Of a stretch of DNA of 64,000 nt, positions 1 through 18,445 are shown one piece after another. Every line of letters starts with the position of its first letter. Within the stretch, counting starts at the first letter, position 1. The stretch is from Xiphias gladius (lineage: Eukaryota; Chordata; Actinopteri; Istiophoriformes; Xiphiidae). Position numbers and translations under genes: made by a program. The stretch is taken from assembly GCF_016859285.1 (NCBI RefSeq), contig NC_053420.1, positions 11,485,501 to 11,549,500 on the forward strand, written 5' to 3'. The notes beneath the pieces are model-generated. The model was given only the letters and a program-made list of their open reading frames with translations, was not told where the DNA came from and ran no database searches.

Positions 1-6143
<6,143 letters not shown>

Positions 6144-6175
6144 GGCGGGATTGCTTCACCGGACAGCCCAACAGT
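6144..6175 (-). other. rap1a: rap1 5'UTR part of the first coding exon
   Basis: The exon holding the rap1 start codon begins at 6175, just after an acceptor with a pyrimidine run ending TGCAG on the minus strand. That leaves 32 bases of 5'UTR before the ATG at 6143-6141. The remaining leader is expected in an upstream non-coding exon, for which 13525 to about 13600 is the best candidate. Confidence 0.6.
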
Positions 6176-7239
6176 CTGCAGTGGACAAACAGGGAAAAGC
6201 AAAATTGGACAAACTAAATGAGAAAGGTGTGAAAAAAAAAAAAAAAAAAAGTATAACAAAACTAACAACAAATTCTACTCAAAGTAACTTTCTTTTCAAG
6301 CAAAACAAAGGAATTTTCCCAGTTTAGTCTCTGCGTTTTTCCACTCTAGAGAAGAAGGATTCTAGTCATTCCTGGAAGTTATGGACAAGACGCAGCACAA
6401 CAATAGAGGGAACACCCATAAGTGGAGCTGCTCCAGGGTGGAGGAGGTGAAGAGTATGTGACCCCTCTCTAACACAAACCAGCTGTGATGTGTATGAGCG
6501 TAGGGGGAACTGAAGGAGAGATGATAGATGTATCTGGCAGATATTCCTCCTAATGACACCATCATCTGGCTTTTATACACCAAAACACACCCTGCTGTCA
6601 GAGTTTTAGTCACTCATTCATTTTTGGTATTGTAAAACAGCAATATAGTGTCAGTCTTTTGACTAATAACAGAAAACAGCTGAGGGAAGAGGAAACTGCG
6701 ATGGGGAGGAAATTGTGAAATCACTGGAATATCCCTTTAAGAGACGAGCAGGCTTTGAATCATTGGCACACACTGTGGCGTAAAGTCAGTCGAGTTAGCC
6801 AACTGGGTCACTACAAGCTGGGCTACAGCGATGAAGACACTCCCTCACTAAGGTTTAGCTGTAGCTGGGTGAAGAGGGGAGATTCTGATTCTTTGTCCAC
6901 TGACCTGACTTCATATCAAATTATATTTCTATAAAGGCTGATGGCTAACAGCTGTCTCAAATGATTGATTTCATCTACAAAACATTTTCAACCCTCCAAC
7001 AATGCATAATAATCCAACGGGATTTAAATGGTTTATTTGTCTGAAGAAATAGAAGAAATTCTCTTAACCCATCGAAGAACACTTTTCATTTAATATAAAT
7101 GAACAAGTCAAAATGTCCAAATTTGGATATACAAGGTTTTCACTGGAAAATTATGACATACCATGCATTTCTTTTAGAATTCGTGTTGAAAATATTTTTC
7201 CCTTGTTAGTACAATTAATGCTGTTATGCTGCATCGTAG

Positions 7240-7535
7240 TAGTTTAATACTAAATAACAACACAGACTGAAGTGCGGTGACAATTCCAATTTCTGCCATA
7301 ATTTCCCAGAGTCCGAGGTTACATCTTCAAATGTCTTGCTTTGTCTGACCAACAGTTCAGAACCCAAATATATTCAGCTTACAATGATAAACAGCAAAGA
7401 AAAGCAGAAAATTATCACACTGGAGAACCAGAGATTTACCTTGATAAATGGCTGAAACGATTAATCGATTATCAAAATGGTTGCTCGATATTTTTCTGTT
7501 GATCTACTAATCAATGAATCAACTAATTGTTGTTG
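7240..7535. mobile_element. TAGGGCTG-type MITE, diverged copy
   Basis: Shared internal motifs are TTCAAATGTCTTG, ATATTCAGCTTACA and the CGATTAATCGATTATCAAAATGG block near the right end. The outer termini are eroded. Confidence 0.55.
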
Positions 7536-8616
7536 ATAATGCTATCTTTTGGTATCACATTTTCCAGTTATTGATACAAGCTTGACCTTTGGCTGTGCTA
7601 TTCCCAAACTTTCCTTAGGAAAAACTAAAACAGTTCAACACGAGGTTTTCTTGCATACACACCACAGGACTGGTAGCTTATGTTGTAATGAACCTCGGTC
7701 CCGAAAAACCAGAGACCAATACTTTTGGGTCATTGGTTGAAAAGTGCAGCTTGATGGCATCAAGACTGTGTTGAAAATTAGAAAGTGGCTTATGTTAAAA
7801 TCTGGTCACAAAGAAGACAGTATAGCCTTGCTTGACAATCAACCTTTTTTGCAAACCATCAAAAGCTAATCACCAGCCTCTGTGGGAATCAGATGATCCC
7901 CTCCTACACTGTTCTTTTTACAGCACACTCCATTGAAATACTCAGGGGAGGTGGACAAAGGACTAAGGACCTCCAGCTTCAAACACAAGCAGTGACCATG
8001 TGGGATATGAAGCCCGGACTGTGAATAATTCATATTCACTAATCCTCTACACACAAAGAAGTTCTCCTTGCACGATTAGGGAGGAGCCATTGGAAGGAGA
8101 AGAAAAAGAACAGGGCTGCACAAGTGCTATGCAAACAGTCTCTGTTGCACTCTCATGTAAACATTCAAGTACAGAGTCAAGTGCATGCACAGTGTCACAT
8201 ATACAATGTCACAGAGACAATGCCACACTTAGATTTAGGCTAGGCCTCACTTGTCAGCTATCTGCACATCATGTATCTTGCATGGACACTGTGGACTGAG
8301 CCCTGCTAAGGCAGATGATGTCAGGAACCCACTCTGTGACAGTGGCTGTTAGATTAGTGCAGTATGTGACTGTGTCAAAAGGTCATTACAAAAAGATGTC
8401 TGCCTCTCCCAAAAGTAGCATCTTTATAAAAAAAAAAAAAAAAAAAACATCCTCGGATGGCCAGCGATACTGAGGTGCATGAAACATACCATGGCTTTCA
8501 TCTTTTGGCCAAAAAAGTACCCGGAATTTTTTTAAATAGGTGGGTCAGTGTAAGTTTTATCTGTATTTTACCAAAAAGTTGCTATTTCCTGCCACAAGCT
8601 GGTTACCTAAGTTTAT

Positions 8617-8939
8617 AATGAGCTGAAACAATCAGGCGATTTAATGATTGGTCGACTGAAAGAAAAATGATCGGTAACTATGTTGATAGTCGATTAATCG
8701 TTTCAGTTACTTGTCAAGCAGAAATTCCAAAAAGTTGCTGGTTCCAGCTTCTCAGTATTTGCTGCTTTTCTCTGTAGTATCATTGTAAATACAGTATCTT
8801 TAGGTTTTAGACTCTTGGCGAAACAAAACAAGACATTTGAAGACGTCACCTTTCTCTGTACTTTTTGAAATTTTATTTTTGATCGAAGCATGATCAGCAG
8901 ATTAAACCATAATGAAACTAATGATTAGTAGCAGCCCTA
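8617..8939. mobile_element. TAGGGCTG-type MITE, near full length
   Basis: The left part reads GAGCTGAAACAATCAGGCGA and the right end GTAGCAGCCCTA. The interior carries GTCGATTAATCG and ATTTGAAGACGTCACC. Length, about 320 bases, matches the copy at 41384-41736. Confidence 0.6.
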
Positions 8940-9973
8940 ATAAATAGGGTTCTCTCGTGGTGAGGATAGTCACAGAAATTTCTAGTTATAAAATCTGATT
9001 ATAAAAATGCCATTTGCAGCCACAACATATTAAAGTTTCTTGCCTACTTTTGTAATTCAATTTTTACCTCTTTGAATATCTACAACAAGTAACAAGTTTC
9101 CATGTTCTTTTCGATACATACATTAAATATGAGCCCATTGTATGCCCTGTGTTTGTAGGGTTTTACATTATGTTGATACTGACGATGAGTGTTCGGTTTC
9201 GTAACCAATCACGTGACTAAAAAGAGAACTAATACAGATTTTTTTTCCTCCTTATGTAACTTTAGGTGCTTCCAACAGCAGGAAAAACTTGGCTAACCTA
9301 GGCATTTTAGTTTATTATTATATTTATTTTAGTTCTTAATTTTTTAAGTTAAGCATGAAAACAACTAGTTCAACAACCTATTATGACGTGTCTTTGTAGC
9401 AGCTTTGCAAGTGGTGATTTAGTTAGTGGTTCAAAATTTTTCCCCGCTAACTTTTTAAGTAACTATGCCACCCACCTGCGTTTTTATTTATCTGTTTGAT
9501 GTAATACTATATGAGGCTTGACAGGTCATGGAAAGATGAAACAACTTTTGCCTGCAAATAAAGACAAAGTTCTGAGGTTAAAACGCTTCATTGAGCATTA
9601 AACCCCTTGAAAAGGCAACATTGCAAGTATGTCTTACTGAGCTCAAGTAGGAGTGAAGGAAAAAATTTCTCAGCTCAAAGTGTGTTAATTCATTCTCCCA
9701 AGAATGGCAAAGTGGTTGTGCTTGATGCCTGCCAAGGCATAAATATCACCTTCCCCAAAGCAAATGACATTATTGATCGAGACTCAAATAAATTCTGCAT
9801 AATGTTCAATTAGAATATTAGAATAACACCCTTCTTCCTTTGAACTCGTTTCTTTTTGAGCTTTCCACTCATGACTGCAGCCTTTGCTACAAAAGGCTAA
9901 AACAAAATCAGGGACGTGACTGAATTGGACGCTCTTGCTCCGACACTTATTCTAAATACCCTCCCATCTGCCC

Positions 9974-9976
<3 letters not shown>

Positions 9977-10057
<81 letters not shown>
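9977..10057. repeat. (CA)n microsatellite, about 40 units
   Basis: An uninterrupted run of CA dinucleotides lies in the rap1 first intron. Open frames reading Thr-His or Cys-Val repeats here are artefacts of the repeat. Confidence 0.97.
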
Positions 10058-10058
<1 letters not shown>

Positions 10059-13019
10059 CCATTTAAGGACATCTCCCTTTAACACCAAACCTCTCCCTGT
10101 TTCCACTGCCCTTCGACTACACACTGTCATTCCCAACAAAACAAACACACCACGGCCGGTCCTCTGCTCTCGTAGTAACCCCAGCAAATAAGGAGTGAGG
10201 GAAAGCCACATGCCACAGAAAACATGCTCCACCATGACATCACTGCATCTCTCACCCTCTACAGCCAAAGGTATGTATCCATCTAAGGCTGGAAATTGGA
10301 TGGGGTGGTCGTGGTAGCAAGAATATGCCGCAAATGTGAATCTGCATCAACTTCAAAACTCAAATTAGAGAGCAGGAGGCTACACAGCTAAAGTACAACT
10401 GTCAGGATTCACTATTTCCTATTCTAGTGAGGCTAATGCAACAGCGATGAAGCTGTCACAGCAGCTGACTCAGCAGGCGGTATGATTGACAGCTGCCCTC
10501 TGTCTTCCACCCAGTGCGGATGGTGAAAATGCACACATCCGCTGGTTAAGCTAGCAGCATGATACCGACCCTTGTGGCATCTTGTTATTTGCCTGCTTGT
10601 TGACCCACATGACAATTACACAAGCTACACTGTTAGAAAAAAAAGCATCCATTTGAGGTTTAGGGGTAGTAAAAAACAAGGGGATATAATAATTGTTCCA
10701 CTTGAGTGTTTTTTAATCTTGATAAGCTCCTGGTTACTCATTACCTCCACCAAAACCACAGTGAGCTTTGCATGAAAAACCACCAACTTTAGGGGAATAA
10801 CCCAGATTCTACTGACAGCAGAAAAACCTGTCAAGGAAAGGGTTTAAGTAAAGAAGATGGAGCTGTGACGCTTTATTTTGGAGCTAACTTTGTTGCAACT
10901 GATATCCTAATAATTCTTTCATTTCCTGGAATGAACTGTGGATTTCCAGAGGAATATCGTTCAATACTTTTCCATTTAAACTCAAGTTAAATTTATTCAA
11001 TATTCATTTTATTTCATTTTATTATTCAGTTTATCTAATTATTGTAAACTTTGGCAATGCTTTACTTTACAGGTCTGTAAATTCCAGTTTATTTCCCAAT
11101 AATCTCCTCAGACATTTCATTGAAAGAACTATATAGTTTGGTATTATTTACAGGTAAAACAGAGAGTGATCAGTTGGTACACTTCGTTATTTCTAAATTC
11201 TAAGCTGACCTGCTGTGCCCTAACTAAAGAAATTGCTAGTTTAGCAGTTAATTGGAATTAATTAGTTGGAAGTATAACGTTTGAACTCTGGCTCTAATTT
11301 ACCAGTAATTAGGGCCAAATTACATAGTGCTGCTCTGGAAACTTCCTAGGAAATTAGGAATTTACAAGCCTGTAAAACAAAGTCTTACCAATGCAGCTTA
11401 AAAAAAAGAAATGGTACATTTTCTCAGAGGCAACTACTGTAATGTTATTTTATTAAAAGCTTGAAATCAAGACTTCAGAGTAACAGATGTTTTTAATATC
11501 TACCTTCAAGGGAAAAGATTTCGATTACACTGACATTTCTTTATCTCTCTGAAGACACTGTACAATCTAATATCTATTCTAACCTAAAATGAAATAAGTG
11601 ACTTAAATAAACCAAATGTTCCCATTTTCTGGTTGCATATTCCTTTTGTCTCTTTTCAAGCCCACCACAACCTTGAATGACCCCATGAGTCAGAGCAAAA
11701 CTGCAGCTAGGCACACAAAACTTTTCTGTGACTTAATTATGGCAAAGATCTGTAACTGACAAACAACATCAGCCGAATGCATCTGTGTCGCTGGAGCCTT
11801 GACCTGTAACCACATCCTCTTTCCAAAGCACAAGAAGGCTTCATGCTGATAGGATGGAAAAGGAGTAGCTGCCTACTAAAATAGCCTCTTCCAGTCTCTG
11901 TTCCTGTTCAGGACTCCAGACAGCAGGCTTGTATAGACGGGGGTGGGGGAGTGGGGTGAATAGGAGGTTTAGTAACTTGTTTCTCATCCTCAAAACTTGG
12001 GTTATGAAGAGATTCATGGCACTAGATGAGGCAGATATATCATTTCTATCAACACAGAGTGAAAAACGGCACCTTTGAGATATTTAACCTCTTTGCAGAA
12101 ATGTCTTTCACTTGGCAACTGGGCAGGGTTTCTGCAGGGATCAACAAATTACATTTAAGATTTTTTAATACAGCTTTTTAACGCCACATAGAATGTAATT
12201 TAATACATGTTTTACAATCATACCATCCAAAGTGAGAAAGTATGATGGAGAACCAGTAGGAAGGATATGGCCCAGAAGTATTGGGTTAGCTCTGACTGTT
12301 TTTGCTACAGGACACTCCACAAAAAAACAAAACGTGCGCACAATCCACTGTCACAATAATCCTTTTTGTTTAAAAAGCATGTAATGCCTCACAACAGCTT
12401 CCAACATGAACATTACTGCCTATGTGAAGCAACAGAAAATATTGAAGACTTTGGTGAATTAAACTCAAGATTTTCTCCTACCTTCTAAGGCCTTCTTTTG
12501 AGGACACCGAATTCTTTTTAAGACTTTTCAAGGCCTGCAGATGCCCTACTGGGCTAATCTATTATCGGTAAAAGTAGTTTGAGGATGATGAGTAGACACC
12601 TTTCCTGTTTAAAACCACTCTCGTCTGCAGCAGAAATAACCTGCAACAGGCTGCAAAAAAACAAAAAAAAACAAACAAAAAAAACATGGACCCAGAGAAG
12701 AGAAAGTCATTTGATCTCCTGGGTTATCTCAGTGTGAATCTACCTAATTTGCTTAAGGCAGTAGCATGTGTTTATCACTCCAGGTCATGCTAAATCCCTG
12801 CAATCTGTGGCTGTGACTACCCCACTGAGTAACAACCAACACTCCGTCGATGTGTAACTATTACAACCGTATCTTATCTAAAATTAATAAAAATCAATTC
12901 AAATCATAAACCCGATTACCGATAAATCCTTAAAAACAAAACAAAACACCATAATCTATAATCCGGGCAATTGAGGCCATCATCTGTCCATAAACAATCC
13001 AGTTACATACCAGCATCTA

Positions 13020-13620
13020 CACTAAATCCCGTTACCAAGCTTGTTAGCAAAATGCCGCTAACTAGCTAGCTTTAACTGCCTGCGACGGGCCGACACTTCA
13101 CAAACCGCTAGCTACGGCTCGTTAGCGAGCTAGCTAGCCGATACATTCCCGTCGTCGGCGTGTGATCAAAACACAGCCAGGTTGTCCGAAACCCGCTGCA
13201 TTCAGTCGCATTTCACGGCCCGTGCGTCCACCGGGCCTGGCAGGTTTTAAAATCAACCCGCATTCCGGTGTTATTCGCTCGGGAAAGCCACAGCCGATTG
13301 CTAACGCTACCTGCCCTTCCGCCTGGCCTTGACTAAAATGGGAGTGCACGCTCCCGTTTCGTACTTGGGGTACAATTCTTCTCACCTAAACGACAAATAA
13401 AACACGGGCCGCGCACCCCGCGGTCTCCGTTTATCGCCCCGCAAGTGTCGCGGCTGCGTGCGCCCACGCAAATGAGTTATTTGACGGCGTTTAGCAGCCG
13501 GTAAAGTTTGGTATTTGCACTCACCGTTCCTCGCTCGCTGTCTCTCGCCGCTCCGCAAGTGTCAGTTTGCCTACGGCCTGTGTGCGCAGAGACGTCACTC
13601 CCCACTATTTCTCATTTTTT
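13020..13620. promoter_or_regulatory. CpG-rich island at the 5' end of rap1
   Basis: CpG dinucleotides and GC content rise sharply against the AT-rich flanks, as in a housekeeping promoter. The stretch includes short palindromic CTAGCTAGC-type runs near 13065-13138 and ends with the predicted first-exon donor of rap1. No coding frame resembling a known protein was seen on either strand. The island limits were judged by eye. Confidence 0.5.
13525..13600 (-). other. rap1a: Probable non-coding first exon and core promoter of rap1
   Basis: A strong minus-strand donor, GTGAGT at 13524-13519, ends a GC-rich stretch that contains no long reading frame. It lies in a CpG-rich island of roughly 13020-13620, the only such island upstream of the rap1 coding exons. 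A near-consensus cAMP response element (AGACGTCA, 13590-13597; one base off TGACGTCA) sits at the upstream side. Splicing to the acceptor at 6176 would create an intron of about 7.35 kb. Vertebrate RAP1 genes have non-coding 5' exons, which supports this reading. The transcription start is not determined and the right boundary is approximate. Confidence 0.5.
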
Positions 13621-13710
13621 CTTAAAAGGGCATGACACATGGGCCACACGTCCCGCATCATTTCCATGATAACCGGCCTCTCAGTAATGATGAGTGTAAA
13701 TAGAGATATA

Positions 13711-13762
13711 CACAAACACACACACACATACACACACAAACACACACACACACACACACACT
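13711..13762. repeat. Interrupted (CA)n microsatellite
   Basis: CA units with AAAC and CATA interruptions lie just upstream of the rap1 promoter island. Confidence 0.9.
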
Positions 13763-14235
13763 GTATTTATTGATTGCAAGTCATACATTTCAAATCAGCT
13801 AACCAATTTCTTCCAGTACTTATATTTAAAGTATAAGTCTCTTATTGTTGACGAAATCCCCGTCAAAAGACTAAAACCGCATACGAACCGAGCCTACAAA
13901 CAATTCTCTTTGTGCCAAAAACCTCATCTAGGTTATAGAGATGAAAGATAATGCTTAATCGTAATAGAAAGCCATCTCTTTTTTTGAGAAGTACTGGAGC
14001 GACTTTAGGAAATATCTTCAAAACATGACATGGTCTAAGGATCCCAACGCGTCCAACAACAGATAACACATCAGCACCAGAGGTCAGTTGCGGAAAAGAG
14101 ACTTTCATACATGTGTTTACACATATTTGTACACGTACGCATGTGCAGGTGTTGGATTATTGTTATTACTAGTCTACCTAGTAATGTTATGTTAGGTTTT
14201 CAACCTCGTCTGTTTGTTGGGGGGGTATTTGTCAT

Positions 14236-14560
14236 CAGGATTACACCAAAAAAAAGTACTAAACTGATTTTGCAATAAAACTTGGTGGAGGGATGGGGCA
14301 TGGCCCAGGGGAGAACTTATTACATTTTGGTGCGGATCCGGTTAAAGGGGCGGATCCAGGAGGTTTTTTTTTTTTTTTTTTTAATCATGTTTCTTTATAT
14401 TGCCATATAGGGCATTTCGTCAATTTCTCAAGAAATAATGTATGAATCTTGATATTTCAAAAAAAAAAATCAGACATACGTATTTATGGTGTTTAAATAT
14501 GTGAGTTTGTTCCACTTGGTGCAGATCCAGATAATAATCCGGATCTGGTGGAAGAAAATG
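14236..14560. repeat. Dispersed repeat with CTTGGTGGAGGGATG motif
   Basis: It shares AACTTGGTGGAGGGATG(A/G)GG, GCATGG and GCGGATCCGG with 50083-50342. It is a widespread fish repeat of a class I cannot name with certainty. The right half carries T- and A-tracts. Confidence 0.5.
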
Positions 14561-15149
14561 CTGAGTACGCGTTACACACAGGGTTGAACTTATTATTAGT
14601 AGTAACAGTGCATATGGCACCAGCAGCATTTAGCAATGCTTACATCAGTATTTCCTTCAACATACAACTAATAGAATGACACTGTAACAATAGCAGTGAC
14701 TACTTCCCCTTTCCTTTTATTTTTCTATTAAAAGAGCTGGACAGACATGTAGGATTGTTTGTATGTGCTCTACTGTGTGCCATTCCAGTTATCACTATTG
14801 CTACTGTTACTGTTACTTCACATCATCTCCTTTTTCCTAACATATCTGATATTGCTCTCATGATTTACATTTTTTTTTAAAGACGACCACATACAAGGGA
14901 AGGCGGCAGAGGGAGGGAGAAGAGGTGAACACAAGAGGGCTGAGAGAAAAAAATATCCTAATGTACTCTGATACTGTCATAGATCTGTTCACTTATATTC
15001 TCAATACAGATAATGTTGGGGAAAGAACCCTGATACAGCTTATTCCTCTGCGCCACATACTAACCGTTGTTCAAAAAGTATCAAAGACACATCGGTGAGC
15101 CACACTGCCCGATCATGTTCCTTCATTAACACGAATGTGAGCACTGTGT

Positions 15150-15535
15150 TTTGCTTAGAACCAAGCCCACGTGCTCCATCCTGCTGCCATACTCAAAACA
15201 GAGCTAAACATGTATTAATCCTCTGTTGAGCATAGTCCCCAAAGACTCATTTCGTACTCCTGCGTGAGTAACATTTGTGGAGAAACTACAGTGCCCAGCT
15301 CTTTTAGAAAAAGGAGTCCTTTTTAAAAGTCAAACAATATATTTATGAACCATTTTTAAAGATTTTTGTCTTCAGTGGGAATAAATGGGTTTAGGGCTGA
15401 GTGCCACAGACAGGCTGGGCAGTATTGAGAGTATTGAGAGGTGGACTAATGCATTGATGATTGTGGTCTCCTCATTGGATTTGTTGACAGAAACAAAAGT
15501 ATAGAATTTCGCCAGCCATATCTTTTAAACATTAC
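15150..15535. repeat. Dispersed repeat shared with 24250-24665
   Basis: Blocks such as ATCCTGCTGCCATA, TGTATTAATCCTC, AACTACAGTGCC and TATAGAATTTCGCCAGCC occur in the same order in both copies. The class is not recognised. Confidence 0.55.
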
Positions 15536-15710
15536 TAGAGCTAAAGTGATTAGTGGATTGCTCAAACAGTCCATTGGAGGAGAAAATAATGGGCAACTCC
15601 TTTGATAGTCAATCCTTTGAGTCCATTTTCATTTCATACCCCATAAAATGAATCGAACAAATAATCTGCAGACGAATCGATAATGAAAATAATCCTTAGA
15701 TGGAGCCCCA
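15530..15710. mobile_element. TAGGGCTG-type MITE remnant
   Basis: GAGCTAAAGTGATTAGT at the left and AATCGATAATGAAAATAAT at the right match the family ends. The centre is deleted. Confidence 0.4.
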
Positions 15711-15716
15711 AACATC

Positions 15717-16475
15717 CCATATTCTTCAAAGATGAGTTACTTTGCGGTTGTCAAATCTGTCAGGCAGTCAAAAATGCAAAATTGACTAAAGAAAAGAGCT
15801 TTTTTATATGTATCAATAATCATCATATCATTGGCCGTGGGATATATTACAAACTCCATGAGCCAGAGCAGTTTTCAAGTCTTCTGGGGAAAATCCATAC
15901 CCAGTCTCAAGTCAATCAAGACCACCAGGTCCACATCAAGTCTAAAATCTTTTCTCAGCAAGACTTAAGTCTCAGGCTACTTTTTAAGCAAAAATGCCAA
16001 AAACAATATCATTGTTTCCTGCTTCTCGACTGTGAAGATATGCTGTTTTTTAACTCAGCCTTCTATGATAGTTTACCGAATATCTTGTGATTTTGATTGT
16101 TGGTTGGAAAACACAAAGGATTTAAATATCAAATAAAGAAATAAATACAAATCATTTGAATGATATTGAGCTGCACAGTATTGATGGCCGTAAATCGAAA
16201 TAGACACACCCTGGTTTATTCATTGTTAGGCAAAATGTTTCAAATCAGCTGCACCTTTTTTTTCCAACATTACACATTCTTGAAGGATGAGTTAATTTTT
16301 GGTTGTGAAACCTGTGAAGGGGTGAAAAATGCAAATATTACTAAAGGAAAGAGAATTTGATTTTTCTATGTGAAGTGACTAATCTTTGCCAAAGGTTCTC
16401 TAAGATCACAAACTCCATGAATCACAGCTGTCTTAAGACTTTGGGAAAGTCAAAATGAAGTCACAAGTCCTAATA
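15717..16475. repeat. Duplicated unit, two diverged copies
   Basis: About 80 bases at 15717-15800 and 16269-16350 are similar over their length; both read roughly GATGAGTTA, GGTTGT and TGCAAA, then AAAGAGA. The following sequence also matches in part (ACAAACTCCATGA at 15850 and about 16410). Both lie in the rap1-timm17a spacer and may belong to a dispersed repeat. Confidence 0.45.
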
Positions 16476-16559
16476 AGTAACTTTCTAGACCAGTTCAGGT
16501 TTCACACAAACGCAGCACTTGAACATTTTAGTTTAAGACCCGTCAGTGTTGTTTTTGGC

Positions 16560-16919
16560 CTAAATAAAGATGAAAATATTAATCTATTAATCCAAGACTC
16601 GGTCGACATGAAATAAATAAACTTTGATTGTCAACTAAAGCAAGTTAAACTGCCAAAAACAAAAACAACTTAAAATTCCATCTTCTCAAATGAAAATATT
16701 TGCTGGGTGTTTTTAGTCTTCTGTGGCAGCATTTTTATTACTTTTGGGTTTCTAGAGTGTTGGCTGGACAAAATAGGCAATTTAACTGTTGAGATGAAAT
16801 GGTCAATTGGGAAATTGTGGCATGAGTCCTTTTTAAGATCAAACGAGTGCTTTGATTAATCCAGAAAAGAAAAGCCAGGTTGATCGATACAGTCTCTTAA
16901 TGCTTAGTTTAGCCCTAGA
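16560..16919. mobile_element. TAGGGCTG-type MITE remnant
   Basis: It ends TTAGCCCTAGAGC and contains TTGATTAATCC and GGTTGATCGAT blocks of the family, with AATATTTGCTG inside. It is strongly diverged and the left limit is uncertain. Confidence 0.4.
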
Positions 16920-18362
16920 GCTAATAATCAGATATCCAAAGTGTGTGGTAAGTGTAAGGTTTTCTGAAAGTCTTATTTAATGTTTTGGAATTTTTTTTTT
17001 TCCAGGTTAAAATTTGAGACTTTATTGGTTTTGCTTTTAAGGCTCAAGTCAAGTCTTTGGACAATCAGGTCTCAAGTAATAATAATAATTATTATTATTA
17101 TTGTGACGTATATTGGTGTACGGCTCTGCCACGAGGGAACAATCCCTGACCCCAAACACATGACGAACTGGTGATGTAGAAGTTGCATCATGGTCCCTTC
17201 CCAGTCCCCCTATTCATCCGGTATCCTTCACCTGTAACTACGCTGAGCTGGCTTCAAACCGATAACAGGTGTGTGACACAGACACACAAGAATGTGCGAG
17301 AAAAGTGCTCCCTTATGTGTCTTCTGTAAAGGCCTCCTAAAAGAGCCACTTACACAGATTTGGGCAGGCAAAGAGAGCGACGCTGGTCTGGATATATTTG
17401 GGAGGAGGTCCCTCTAGTGGGGAATAAGCAATCCTGCCCAGGCAGTACAGATTATGGCAAAGGTGAAAAAAGTACTGTTTTTTAAAAAAAAAGAAGGAAA
17501 AACTGAATTTATTCTGACCCTTAATCTGTATTTTCCATTATCCATACCAGAACTAATAGGATAAATTATTCATGAGGCTAAAAGCCACAGATTTTACTAT
17601 TTATTTTATTGTATCATAGTACAATCTGTCATACAGATTTTATACAGTATGGATCAATCCCTTGCTTGAGTTTCTCCATTCATTTGCACTGTCTATGCCA
17701 TCCTTTGTCATTAGCAGTCTTTTCCACACCTCTGTGTTGAATGCAAAATCACTGTCAGATATAATACAACAATCTGGTACAACTCTGATTAAAATAAATA
17801 AATCACTTTTAAACAAACTAATCCAGGAATAGCATTGTATCTGAGAGATGTTTGCCTTCGTGACTCTGAATAAAATCAACTAAAAAGGGCCAGCCAAATG
17901 TCAGTGGCCAGCCCAAGCAGGTGACATATTTAAGGCAAATAAAGACTAACATGAGTGCATACAAGCAGAAAGATTTTACTGTATATATACATAAGTATCA
18001 AACCTATATATAAGTATAATTTATTATGTTCCATGTGTGATGTGTTTTTGCAAGATTCAACACTATCCAGAGCTTTTCTGTCCTGAACTCCCCCGCTTGT
18101 TGGGCTACATGCAGTATATATTTTGAACAAAATAGAAAAACACATGCCATCCCCACACACCCACAATTATCAAACAATAAATCCCACCACATCTCTGTAG
18201 TTAACAAATGTTAGGTGAAACAGATGCTCATGACAAGGCTGAGAATGGCAAAAGGCAGATCTGTACATGGCTCTTGAGAGAAGGAAAATGAAGATGTATT
18301 TTGTCCTTCACTTCTCTGACACAGTCCATAAAATCGGGTGCAGTTTCTATGGTTTGATGGGT

Positions 18363-18368
18363 TTTATT
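18363..18368 (-). terminator. Candidate timm17a poly(A) signal AATAAA
   Basis: A minus-strand AATAAA lies about 80 bases after the timm17a stop codon (18446-18448). Further AATAAA copies occur around 17600, so a longer 3'UTR is possible. Confidence 0.4.
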
Positions 18369-18445
18369 TTGCATCCCCATTTCTTCTCTGTAACTTCAGC
18401 AAGGAATTCAAAAAGGCCTAGTGGACAACGAAATGGGGAGTCCTC

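Larger units (their letters stand above)
6176..13524 (-). other. rap1 first intron (7.3 kb), repeat-rich
   Basis: This is the interval between the probable non-coding exon 1 and the first coding exon. It contains two MITE copies (7240-7535 and 8617-8939), a long CA microsatellite (9977-10057) and several A-tracts. The rest is AT-rich sequence without a supportable gene. It is an intron only if the assignment of exon 1 is right. Confidence 0.5.
13601..18362. other. Intergenic spacer between rap1 promoter and timm17a 3' end
   Basis: No gene is supported here. The stretch is a patchwork of dispersed repeats: a CA-rich microsatellite at 13711-13762, a repeat also found at 24250-24665, a longer copy of the GGCGGATCC-type repeat (14236-14560), MITE remnants at 15530-15710 and 16560-16919, and a roughly 80 bp motif duplicated at 15717 and 16269. 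Confidence 0.6.

Noticed and set aside
9897-10268. Open frames rich in Cys-Val (minus) and Thr-His (plus)
   Set aside because: They are translations of the CA microsatellite at 9977-10057, with no flanking protein similarity.
13060-13140. CTAGCTAGC palindromes as a cruciform or origin signal
   Set aside because: They are short low-order palindromes within a CpG-rich promoter, without repeated units or other supporting signals.
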